DNA of 5,652 nucleotides from assembly GCA_025057245.1 (NCBI GenBank), contig JANWYC010000076.1, positions 1-5,652 on the forward strand, given 5' to 3'. The position numbers and the translations under genes were made by a program. Positions 1 to 5,159 of the stretch are shown here, piece after piece (the first letter of the stretch is position 1; every line of letters begins with the position of its first letter). Origin of the DNA: Aquificaceae bacterium (GTDB taxonomy: Bacteria; Aquificota; Aquificia; Aquificales; Aquificaceae). The notes below the pieces were generated by a model, which saw only the letters and a list, made by a program, of their open reading frames with translations, had not been told where the DNA came from and made no database searches.

Positions 1-879
1 GGCTATGGTAGTGCCTTCAAAGGGGCTTGCGCCTCTGTTGCAAAGCACAAAAAATCTGCCATCGTTGGTAAAATTACCATGATGACCTTCTATCCTTGCT
101 TGGTCTTGCTTTTCAAAAGCGTCAAGCTCTGGCTTCAACATACCTCTGTATACTGGGGAAGCTGGGTTCGAGACGTCATACATGTAAACATTAGGTGCGG
201 AGAGAGAGCTTTTTGGCTCGTTAAATTCAACAGTTACCCACAGCTCTTTACCCTTCCAGTCAAAGTAGTGAGGGTTTCCAGAAACGGACACTGTATTTAC
301 TACCTTGCCATCTCTGCTTACAAGATAGAACACATTGTCCGCATAGTTTCCTACCGCGTAAAGCGTGCCGTCTGGAGACCAGGAGCCGTGCATGGTGAAA
401 TCGCCCTTGTGTTCCTTGTTTGATACGGGCAGGTTGACAGTAGTGACAATCTGGTTATTTGAAGTGCTTATTAAAACTACTCTGGTAGCATCACCATCCA
501 ACCCTGAGTGGTTCACCGCTATGAGAGCTCCGTCTGGAGAGACTACTGGATGCTTGGGTCTATTACCAGTCTCAAGATTCCTAACCAGCTCTAACTTCTG
601 GGTATCTATGATGCTTACCGTTCTGTTATCTGGAGCATTGTTCGCCACATACAAAAACTTGCCATCCTTTGAAATGGAACCGAGCGTTCCACCCCTTCCG
701 CCTGTCTCTATAACCTTTATCACCTCATCCTTAGAAGGGTCTATGACCGCTACCTTTCCATCACCCCTAAGAGCAAAAACAGGCATACTCTGGGAAGCTA
801 AGGCAAGCCTGTTGAGACCAAAAAGCACATAAACACCGCCAAACCCCGCACTTATAAGAAGCGTTCTCCTCGTAAGCAT
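1..879 (-). CDS. Tat-exported YncE/YVTN-type beta-propeller protein, 3' end outside window
   Basis: This frame is open from an ATG at 877-879 to the left edge, giving 293 codons with no stop, so the C-terminus is missing. The N-terminus is a twin-arginine signal: TRRTLLI at residues 3-9, a hydrophobic stretch to about residue 22, and an ALA|S cleavage site near residue 28. The mature part shows repeated propeller blades, with phrases such as GDGKVAVIDPSKDEV, SKDGKFLYVANN, SPDGALIAVNH, SWSPDGTLYAVGNY and FTNDGRFFVLCNR. These match the blade pattern of the YncE/YVTN and cytochrome-d1-like propeller families. His residues recur at HPV (110), MHGSW (164) and GHHGN (266-267) and could bind a ligand or cofactor, but that is inference. 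The start is fixed by AAGGAGGT at 892-885, five bases upstream. The expected location is the periplasm, exported folded. The substrate is unknown. NirF or another heme-d1-related protein is possible but unsupported. Confidence 0.8.
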   Translation of the reverse strand, partial: MLTRRTLLISAGFGGVYVLFGLNRLALASQSMPVFALRGDGKVAVIDPSKDEVIKVIETGGRGGTLGSISKDGKFLYVANNAPDNRTVSIIDTQKLELVRNLETGNRPKHPVVSPDGALIAVNHSGLDGDATRVVLISTSNNQIVTTVNLPVSNKEHKGDFTMHGSWSPDGTLYAVGNYADNVFYLVSRDGKVVNTVSVSGNPHYFDWKGKELWVTVEFNEPKSSLSAPNVYMYDVSNPASPVYRGMLKPELDAFEKQDQARIEGHHGNFTNDGRFFVLCNRGASPFEGTTIA

Positions 880-884
880 GTTGG

Positions 885-892
885 ACCTCCTT
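885..892 (-). promoter_or_regulatory. Shine-Dalgarno site of the beta-propeller gene
   Basis: Read on the minus strand, AAGGAGGT lies five bases before the ATG. It is a near-perfect anti-16S match and fixes the start just ahead of the twin-arginine signal. Confidence 0.85.
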
Positions 893-908
893 TTTTAGGA
901 TAGGTTGT

Positions 909-937
909 ATTATAAACCACTTGAGAAGTTAAGGGAA
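909..937 (-). promoter_or_regulatory. Probable promoter of the beta-propeller gene
   Basis: The minus strand has a perfect TATAAT -10 hexamer at 914-909. The hexamer 17 bases upstream (937-932) is TTCCCT, a poor -35, so the call rests mainly on the -10. Transcription would start near 902, giving a leader of about 22 nt that contains the strong ribosome site. Confidence 0.5.
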
Positions 938-1134
938 TGTGTAGTTTTATACCGCCTTGTCTAAAAAATATACTTGATACTCAGTAACTTCAGAATTTTA
1001 GCCCAACTATGGGAGAGTTCGTAAAACTCTTGTGAATTAGAGACGAGAGATTTATTGAACAGACAAGTGTTAAACACAGCAGAATAAACATATAGCTTTA
1101 TTCTCATATCTTATCCATTCATAATAAAATCTAA
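938..1134. other. Divergent intergenic region, no gene seen
   Basis: AT-rich spacer between two divergent promoters. No protein-like frame was found. The only local structure noted is a 6-bp hairpin, AGAGTT (1014-1019) and AACTCT (1025-1030) with a 5-nt loop and no following T-run. A CTTGTCT near 954-960 has its complement AGACAAG near 1061-1067, about 100 bases away. Neither is strong enough to call an operator. Confidence 0.5.
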
Positions 1135-1163
1135 TTGAAAAGCTCTGAACAAGATGGTATGCT
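1135..1163 (+). promoter_or_regulatory. Extended -10 promoter of the SCP2-fold gene
   Basis: TTGAAA at 1135-1140 is followed after exactly 17 bases by TATGCT at 1158-1163. A TGG triplet directly precedes the -10 (1155-1157), making an extended -10 element. The predicted transcription start near 1170 leaves a leader of about 25 nt with the ribosome site GGGAGGA at 1184-1190. Confidence 0.6.
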
Positions 1164-1194
1164 AACAAAACAGTAATCTCTATGGGAGGAAAAG

Positions 1195-1680
1195 ATGGAG
1201 AAGCTATGCGTCGCTCTTTTAGTGTTTAGCGGTGTTGCGGTTTCTGCGCCAGTTTTTATGGATGGAGAGTATGCAAAGGCTCTGTGCGAGACGTGGAACA
1301 AAACACCGCAGCTTTCTGAACAGTTAGGTAAGAGCGAAAGCTGGGTTGCGGTGCCAGAGAGAAAGCTTTTTATTTACAGAGAAGACTGTGGTGATGGAAA
1401 ACAGATACAACTTACCATAAAGAACGAAGGAGGTAAGGCTCAGTGTGTTTACGGAGGTCCCGCAAGGGATAAAAGAGGAAAGGATGACTTTCTGATGTAT
1501 GCGGAGACTAAGAGATGGTTAGAAATGGGAAAGAAGGAATACGGACCGATGAAGGCTATGATGTTAAACAGGCTAAAGTTTGAAGGACCCAAGGGCGTTG
1601 CTATGAAAAACATGGGACCCTTTGAAGCCTTTCTTGATATTGTGGACAATCCACCTCACGATGCAGGTAAGTGCCCTTAA
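1195..1680 (+). CDS. Exported small protein with SCP2 (sterol-carrier-like) fold
   Basis: 161 residues starting at an ATG four to five bases after GGGAGGA (1184-1190). The N-terminus (MEK, then a hydrophobic run to about residue 17, then VSAP) looks like a Sec signal peptide. The Pro right after VSA is unfavourable for cleavage there, so the exact site is unsure. Residues 99-150 fit the C-terminal half of the SCP2 domain: a WLEMGKKE helix, GPMKAMMLNRLKFEG with the typical 'amount of L-K-x-x-G' strand, then GVAMKNMGPFEAFLDIV. SCP2 domains form a lipid- or hydrophobe-binding pocket, and a periplasmic lipid- or hydrophobe-carrier role is inference only. The mature part has four Cys (31, 65, 84, 160), which could pair in the periplasm. 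Its stop codon shares bases with the convergent truA stop. Export is fairly sure; the SCP2 assignment is moderate. Confidence 0.7.
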   Translation: MEKLCVALLVFSGVAVSAPVFMDGEYAKALCETWNKTPQLSEQLGKSESWVAVPERKLFIYREDCGDGKQIQLTIKNEGGKAQCVYGGPARDKRGKDDFLMYAETKRWLEMGKKEYGPMKAMMLNRLKFEGPKGVAMKNMGPFEAFLDIVDNPPHDAGKCP

Positions 1681-2402
1681 AAAAACACCTTTTCAAGGGT
1701 AAGACCCTTTGCCTTTGCGGTATAAGGGCACCTGCCCTTACCCTCAAGGTAAGCTCTTATCTCTTCTACGCCCAACTTTCCAAGCCCTACATAAATTATG
1801 CTACCTATTATCCTTCTTACCATGTATCTTAAAAATCTCCTCGCTCTTATCCTAAACTCAATAAGCTCGTCTACCTTTTTGAACTCTACCCATTCCACCT
1901 CAATAAGAGTGTTCTTGTCCTCCTCTTCCAACTTAGCAAAGCCAGAAAAGTCATGAAGTCCAAAGAAGAGTTCTGAAGCGGATAGCATTCTTTCAAAATC
2001 AAGCCTGTAAGGTAGTCTCCAATAAAAGGGCTCAAGGAAGGGGTCTCTGTAATGGCTGTTTAGTATCCTGTAGAGATATACCTTGCCTTTAACACCAAAG
2101 CGCGAGTTAAACCCCTCTTGAAGCCAAATTCTCTTTATGCCTACATCCTCAGGAAGCAAGGAATTAAGAGCCTTTAAAAGAGTTTCTGACTCAAGGGTTT
2201 TCTCCGCACTAAAGTTTGCCACATACTCAAGAGCATGCACGCCTGCGTCGGTCCTACAACAGCCGGTTAACTTTACCGGTTCACATAAGACCTTTTCTAT
2301 AGCTTCTTTGAGAACACCTTGAACGGTTCTCAAACCCGGCTGAACCTGCCAGCCGTGAAATTTAGTTCCCACAAAGGAAAGAAGCATTACGTAGTTTGGC
2401 AT
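1677..2402 (-). CDS. truA: tRNA pseudouridine(38-40) synthase TruA
   Basis: The product converts uridines 38, 39 and 40 in the anticodon arm of many tRNAs to pseudouridine in the cytoplasm. At 241 residues it is slightly shorter than the usual 245-270. Family signatures in order: GWQVQP near residue 18; the catalytic loop CCRTDAGVHA with Asp52 as nucleophile, where CC replaces the more common GxG-type lead-in; FNSRFGVKGKVYLYRI at 98-113 with the conserved Tyr; GLHDFSGF at 148-155; FLRYMVRRIIG at 190-200; and a C-terminal AKGLTLEKV. The start ATG lies one base after the ybeY stop (TAAcATG) and has no clear Shine-Dalgarno sequence, so translation is probably coupled to ybeY. It is the last gene of the phoH-ybeY-truA operon and ends convergently against the SCP2-fold gene. 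Confidence 0.95.
   Translation of the reverse strand: MPNYVMLLSFVGTKFHGWQVQPGLRTVQGVLKEAIEKVLCEPVKLTGCCRTDAGVHALEYVANFSAEKTLESETLLKALNSLLPEDVGIKRIWLQEGFNSRFGVKGKVYLYRILNSHYRDPFLEPFYWRLPYRLDFERMLSASELFFGLHDFSGFAKLEEEDKNTLIEVEWVEFKKVDELIEFRIRARRFLRYMVRRIIGSIIYVGLGKLGVEEIRAYLEGKGRCPYTAKAKGLTLEKVFF
1679..1709 (-). terminator. Weak candidate terminator for the phoH-ybeY-truA operon
   Basis: On the minus strand, AAGGGT (1700-1695 on the complement of ACCCTT/AAGGGT, 1709-1695) forms a 6-bp hairpin with a 3-nt loop. Nine bases later comes a run of seven T (complement of 1685-1679). The gap between stem and T-run is longer than in a canonical intrinsic terminator. It lies within the last truA codons and its stop, so it may be chance. 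Confidence 0.2.
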
Positions 2403-2403
2403 G

Positions 2404-2847
2404 TTATAGAGAGTTCAGAAGTTTCTCCTCTTTTTCTTTAAAGGCTATCTCCTCCTCTTCTCCCGCTTCGTGGTCGTAGCCCAGAAGATGAACGAAGCCA
2501 TGAACTAAAAGCCTCTTTATCTCCTCCTCGAGACTATGACCCATCTCCCTTGCTTGCCTTTCTGCGGTATCCAAAGAAATGATTATCTCACCCAGTAGCC
2601 TGTAATCGCCAGCCTGCTCGTCAAAGGGAAAAGACAACACGTCCGTAGCTTTATCCTTTCCTCTGTATTCTCTGTTTAGCACCCTTATAGTCTCATCACA
2701 GGTAAGGTAAAGGCTTACCTCCGCACCCTTAAGACCTTCAAGCTCAAGAAGTCTGTTCATCAAGCTCCTGAGCCATCCTACCTTCAGCCTTCCCGTCTCT
2801 CTCCTTACCAGAATTCTGTTCTTCCTTTGCCCTTTCAAACTCCTCAT
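2404..2847 (-). CDS. ybeY: Endoribonuclease YbeY, rRNA maturation factor
   Basis: YbeY is a zinc-dependent single-strand endoribonuclease needed for 16S rRNA 3' maturation and ribosome quality control. The metal site [11 protein letters not shown] is present with His116, His120 and His126. The conserved [15 protein letters not shown] segment carries the invariant Arg62. The length of 147 residues matches the family. The chosen ATG gives about 42 residues before the AEVSLYL strand, as in relatives, but it lies 104 nt inside phoH in another frame and has only a weak AAGGA about 14 nt upstream. An internal ATG at 2760 has AGGAG four bases before it and overlaps phoH by only 17 nt, but would drop the first 29 residues, which look like a genuine strand and helix. 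The long start is preferred. ybeZ(phoH)-ybeY linkage is common in bacteria. Confidence 0.93.
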   Translation of the reverse strand: MRSLKGQRKNRILVRRETGRLKVGWLRSLMNRLLELEGLKGAEVSLYLTCDETIRVLNREYRGKDKATDVLSFPFDEQAGDYRLLGEIIISLDTAERQAREMGHSLEEEIKRLLVHGFVHLLGYDHEAGEEEEIAFKEKEEKLLNSL

Positions 2848-3784
2848 AGGCTTTTATTATCCTTGCTACTATAGGATGCCTTACCACGTCCTCTTCTTTA
2901 AACCAAACAAAGCTTATACCCTCTATACCCTGAAGCACCTTTACCGCTTCCACAAGTCCTGACTGTTCCCTTCTGGGTAGGTCTATCTGCGTTATATCAC
3001 CAGTTATTACCACCTTTGAACCAAAGCCTATGCGTGTAAGGAACATTTTCATCTGCTCTTTTGTAGTATTCTGAGCCTCATCAAGTATGATAAAGGCATC
3101 GTTGAGCGTTCTACCTCTCATAAAGGCAAGAGGTGCAATTTCTATCACATTCCTCTCAAGCATGTAACTTGCCTTGTCGTAGTCTACCATGTCATACAGC
3201 GCATCGTAAAGAGGTCTAAGATATGGGTCTACCTTCTCCGCAATGCCACCCGGCAGAAAACCCAACTTCTCACCCGCCTCCACTGCTGGTCTGGTGAGTA
3301 TTATCTTGTTAACTTTGTTAGATTTAAGATGAGCTAAAGCCATAGCCATAGCAAGGTAAGTTTTACCAGTGCCAGCAGGACCTATGCCAAAGATTACATC
3401 GTTGTTCCTTATAGCATCCACGTATACACTCTGAGTGTGCGTCTTTGGCACGATAGCTTTTTTTCTGTGGGTTATGAGTATGACCTCCTCTTTCGTAGAG
3501 TCCGCTATTGCCTTCGATTGCAGATGATTTTTAGCCCTCTCCCGAACTTCCTGTGGCGTCAATGTGGTCTGCCTGAGCTCTTTTATTACATCCCTAAGAA
3601 ACTCATGAAATAGCTTTACTCTATCTTCCTCACCTTTTATGAATATTTCAGTTCCCCTTGCGGATATTTTTACATCAAAAATCTGAGAGAAATACTTCAG
3701 GTTTTCATCCCCCCTTCCTACTATGGCATAGAACTTCTCGTCAAAACTACCTAAATCTAACTTTTCCTCTACCCTTTCTGTCAT
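2744..3784 (-). CDS. phoH: PhoH-like ATPase (YbeZ type)
   Basis: 346 residues, equal to the usual size of YbeZ/PhoH-like proteins. These are cytoplasmic P-loop ATPases linked to RNA metabolism and typically encoded next to ybeY. The N-terminal 100 residues form the family's RNA-binding-like region. Walker A is GPAGTGKT at 135-142, with Lys141. Walker B is FIILDEAQN at 231-239, with Asp235 and Glu236. [13 protein letters not shown] at 258-270 is the next helicase-like motif, and [10 protein letters not shown] at 301-310 closes the conserved core. The last 30 residues are hydrophilic, Glu- and Lys-rich, and lie over the start of ybeY in another frame, so they look like an overprinted tail. An in-frame TAG lies just upstream of the ATG, which limits the start. 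No clear ribosome site precedes it. It is the first gene of the operon. Confidence 0.95.
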   Translation of the reverse strand: MTERVEEKLDLGSFDEKFYAIVGRGDENLKYFSQIFDVKISARGTEIFIKGEEDRVKLFHEFLRDVIKELRQTTLTPQEVRERAKNHLQSKAIADSTKEEVILITHRKKAIVPKTHTQSVYVDAIRNNDVIFGIGPAGTGKTYLAMAMALAHLKSNKVNKIILTRPAVEAGEKLGFLPGGIAEKVDPYLRPLYDALYDMVDYDKASYMLERNVIEIAPLAFMRGRTLNDAFIILDEAQNTTKEQMKMFLTRIGFGSKVVITGDITQIDLPRREQSGLVEAVKVLQGIEGISFVWFKEEDVVRHPIVARIIKAYEEFERAKEEQNSGKERDGKAEGRMAQELDEQTS

Positions 3785-3805
3785 TGTGCAACACTACGGT
3801 TTATA

Positions 3806-3833
3806 AATATATGCCTTGGTCTTATGAAATCAA
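3806..3833 (-). promoter_or_regulatory. Probable promoter of phoH-ybeY-truA
   Basis: On the minus strand, TTGATT (3833-3828) and TATATT (3811-3806) are separated by 16 bases. Transcription would begin roughly 12-16 bases before the phoH ATG, leaving a very short leader without a Shine-Dalgarno motif. Spacing and hexamers are acceptable but not perfect. Confidence 0.45.
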
Positions 3834-4480
3834 CCAAAATAGAGAGTGTTTGAGAATTATCCTATAAGCATATGGCAACAGTTTTGTCGTGCAGGTAGTA
3901 AAACATGTGGAAGCATAGCCTCAGGAATATGATAAAGTTCTTGAGAACAGTTGTTTGTCTAATATATAATTGTCTTACGAGCATTTCATACTTAGCTTAC
4001 AATAGCTCATGGCTCTTTATAAATACGGACTCAAACTCTACATCAAACTTCAAAGAGCATTTCTGGACAAAGCGTTCAACATTAAGGTCTGTAAGCTATT
4101 CTCACCACACGAAGAGATTCTCTGAAAGCAACGTCTAATCCACACTCATAGCTCACAAGGGTTCTATGCATTCTCACCAGGTTAAGCTCAAACTCTTAAG
4201 TGATTGAGCGTAATGCATTGGAGAGCATTTGTAGTCTTTATGTCATCCTCATTCCTTGTCCAGCGTATAAATATTTCCTGTCTGCCTTTCTTCCAAGCAC
4301 AACTTTTCGTGACTTGTGCGTTATAGGCTTTGTCTTACCTGCCTTGGAAAAATTTAAAACATTCTCACTGTGAGAAAAGGCTTTTCAATACCTGCTTTGA
4401 AAGCCTGCGTTAAGAATGTTATCCGCTAATAAAAAATCGTCATGAGCTCTAAGCGGAAGGCTTTTATAATTCCTCGATTT
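3834..4480. other. Non-coding block of about 650 bp, probably decayed sequence
   Basis: No intact gene is visible on either strand. The minus strand has short open stretches in shifting frames with protein-like composition. One reads SKAGKTKPITHKSRKVVLG near 4340-4290. Another reads ERFVQKCSLKFDVEFESVF near 4077-4020. Stops and frame changes interrupt them, which fits an old eroded gene, but no family is recognised. Several words recur: GAGCATTT at 3979, 4055 and 4223; ATTCTCAC at 4098, 4170 and 4361; AGGCTTT at 4325, 4378 and 4458. No tmRNA, RNase P, 6S or SRP RNA signature was found. A 77-codon plus-strand frame at 3905-4138 lacks a ribosome site and family-like features. Confidence 0.45.
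4362..4406. repeat. Two adjacent inverted repeats (hairpin cluster)
   Basis: TTCTCAC (4362-4368) and GTGAGAA (4370-4376) form a 7-bp near-perfect palindrome with one central base. Directly after it, AGGCTTT (4378-4384) and AAAGCCT (4400-4406) form a perfect 7-bp inverted repeat around 15 bases. GCCTT (4341-4345) can also pair with AAGGC (4377-4381). The palindrome is operator-like in size, but no nearby promoter ties it to a gene. Confidence 0.45.
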
Positions 4481-4503
4481 CTAGCTTGGCATACTTTTTT
4501 TCA

Positions 4504-4509
4504 TATAAT
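4504..4509 (+). promoter_or_regulatory. Probable -10 box of the small-ORF transcript
   Basis: A perfect TATAAT sits 27 bases before the small ORF's ATG. No good -35 lies 16-18 bases upstream; a TTGGCA at 4486-4491 is only 12 bases away. Transcription would start near 4516 and leave a leader of about 15 nt. A second TATAAT at 4465-4470 has no clear -35 either. Confidence 0.4.
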
Positions 4510-4517
4510 ATTCTGAT

Positions 4518-4525
4518 AGGGAGGT
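4518..4525 (+). promoter_or_regulatory. Shine-Dalgarno site of the small ORF
   Basis: AGGGAGGT lies five bases before the ATG at 4531. It decides this start over a TTG at 4486 in the same frame, which would put the -10 box and ribosome site inside the coding region. Confidence 0.65.
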
Positions 4526-4530
4526 TAGTC

Positions 4531-4671
4531 ATGGCTACAGTTCATCTTTACCAAGTTTTGAAGAGAGAAACACTTAAGGTTTTCTCAAAAGAAAAGGAGA
4601 GAAGAAGAAGGGCTTTCCTTCTTAGGCTTGAGCTGGAGAAAACCTTTGACAGAAAAGGAAGTTTGCAATAA
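4531..4671 (+). CDS. Small basic protein of unknown function (46 aa)
   Basis: I do not recognise a family. The start is supported by AGGGAGGT five bases upstream and a TATAAT 27 bases upstream. The product is highly charged, with 13 Lys or Arg against 6 Asp or Glu and a run of four Arg at residues 24-27. It has no signal peptide, membrane segment or Cys. The middle and end (KVFSKEKERRRRAFLLRLEL) look like one long amphipathic helix, so nucleic-acid or ribosome contact is conceivable but is inference. It lies 19 bases before tRNA-Ala on the same strand. Its last codons contain the -35 box of the tRNA promoter, and its TAA is part of the -10 box. Whether it is translated or is a by-product of the tRNA leader needs conservation data. 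Confidence 0.55.
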   Translation: MATVHLYQVLKRETLKVFSKEKERRRRAFLLRLELEKTFDRKGSLQ

Positions 4672-4692
4672 AATATTAATCTCTGTCAAAGG
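4643..4692. repeat. 11-bp perfect inverted repeat joining the small ORF to the tRNA 5' end
   Basis: CCTTTGACAGA at 4643-4653 is exactly complementary to TCTGTCAAAGG at 4682-4692. The left arm is in the small ORF and contains the TTGACA -35 box. The right arm covers the tRNA leader and the first two bases of the tRNA. A transcript coming through the small ORF could fold this into a hairpin with a 28-nt loop. A transcript from the tRNA's own promoter would lack the left arm. Confidence 0.8.
4646..4674 (+). promoter_or_regulatory. Promoter of tRNA-Ala
   Basis: A perfect TTGACA (4646-4651), a 17-base spacer and TAAAAT (4669-4674, one mismatch to consensus) make this the best sigma-70-type promoter in the window. 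The start would be near 4681, giving a leader of about 10 nt before the tRNA. It is embedded in the 3' end of the small ORF. Confidence 0.7.
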
Positions 4693-4763
4693 GGCGGTAG
4701 CTCAGTTGGGAGAGCGCCTGCTTGGCGTGTAGGAGGTCGGGGGTTCAAGTCCCCTCCGCTCCA
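4691..4763 (+). tRNA. tRNA-Ala, anticodon GGC
   Basis: A complete 73-base cloverleaf: acceptor GGGGCGG (4691-4697) with CCGCTCC (4756-4762), D-stem GCTC/GAGC, anticodon stem CCTGC/GTAGG, 5-base variable loop, T-arm GGGGG-TTCAAGT-CCCCT and discriminator A at 4763. The anticodon loop TTGGCGT puts GGC at 4724-4726, reading GCC and GCU Ala codons. The acceptor stem has G3 opposite U70, the alanine identity pair, which confirms the amino acid. CCA is not encoded, so it must be added enzymatically. Position 37 is G, where A is more usual for this isoacceptor. The gene has its own promoter directly upstream. No clear terminator follows, only a T-rich stretch at 4765-4770. Confidence 0.97.
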
Positions 4764-4854
4764 CTTATTTTAATCTAACGCATGCTCTTCACTCAACCTT
4801 AGGCTTTATAGAGCTCTTCTTTCTTGAAGCTATACCTACAACAAACCATAACTC
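4764..4854. other. Spacer between the tRNA and the IS607 relic
   Basis: No gene is seen. In the frame of the TnpB remnant (minus strand), reading past its stop gives a few more basic codons (SRKKSSIKPKVE) and then another stop, so it may be eroded tnpB sequence. This is weak. Confidence 0.35.
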
Positions 4855-5159
4855 TCAAGCCACCAAGTTACATAGTTCTTTGTTCTTACGCTTTTTCTTG
4901 AGCTTGAAGTAGCTTTTGAGAATTGCCTTTGCTTGTTCTAAGGCGCACCCCTTGTATCTGGCGGACAAGAAAGAACCTACAGGACACGTTTTGACCTCTT
5001 GATAGTCTGGTATTCTGTTCTGGGCTATTCCAACGTCAATAAAGTGTTCCATTACTTCCTTGTAAGCATTCCAAAGCCTTTGAAGAAAACTTTTTTCCCA
5101 CTATTGGCAAACTCAAGAGAAAACAAAAGACTTCTGGTAATTTCCTTAGTTGTGGACAC
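4855..5159 (-). pseudogene. tnpB: TnpB N-terminal remnant, frameshifted and truncated
   Basis: Two joined frames encode the first 100 or so residues of a TnpB-type RNA-guided nuclease, whose full length is usually near 400. The first frame (5159-5091) reads VSTTKEITRSLLFSLEFAN and then SGKK. After an A6 run at 5096-5091 the match continues in the next frame as FLQRLWNAYKEVMEHFIDVG, later FLSARYKGCALEQAK and a Lys-rich end KKKRKNKEL. A TGA at 4857-4855 then stops it. The SLEFAN lead-in and SARYKxCA stretch are typical of TnpB N-termini as I know them. The RuvC-like acidic residues and zinc-finger Cys of the C-terminus are absent. One missing A, or -1 slippage on the A run, would join the frames. 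Confidence 0.72.

Noticed and set aside
79..832. Two plus-strand open frames (79-423 and 365-832)
   Set aside because: They lie antisense to the beta-propeller gene, which has a signal peptide, blade repeats and a strong ribosome site; their products are not protein-family-like.
1..879. Assignment as NirF or cytochrome cd1
   Set aside because: Only general propeller repeats are visible; no heme c motif and the C-terminus is missing.
1449..1649. Minus-strand open frame inside the SCP2-fold gene
   Set aside because: Shadow of the plus-strand gene, with no ribosome site.
2137..2322. Plus-strand open frame inside truA
   Set aside because: Shadow of truA, whose catalytic motifs are intact.
3658..3867. 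Plus-strand frame across the phoH start
   Set aside because: Antisense to conserved phoH codons and its promoter; no ribosome site.
3905..4138. 77-codon plus-strand frame
   Set aside because: No Shine-Dalgarno motif, Ser/Asn/Thr-rich composition unlike the neighbours, no family resemblance.
3834..4480. Housekeeping RNA (tmRNA, RNase P, SRP, 6S)
   Set aside because: None of the conserved cores or a tRNA-like end is present on either strand.
4855..5159. Functional TnpB with guide RNA
   Set aside because: Nuclease residues and the 3' part that would yield the guide RNA are absent.
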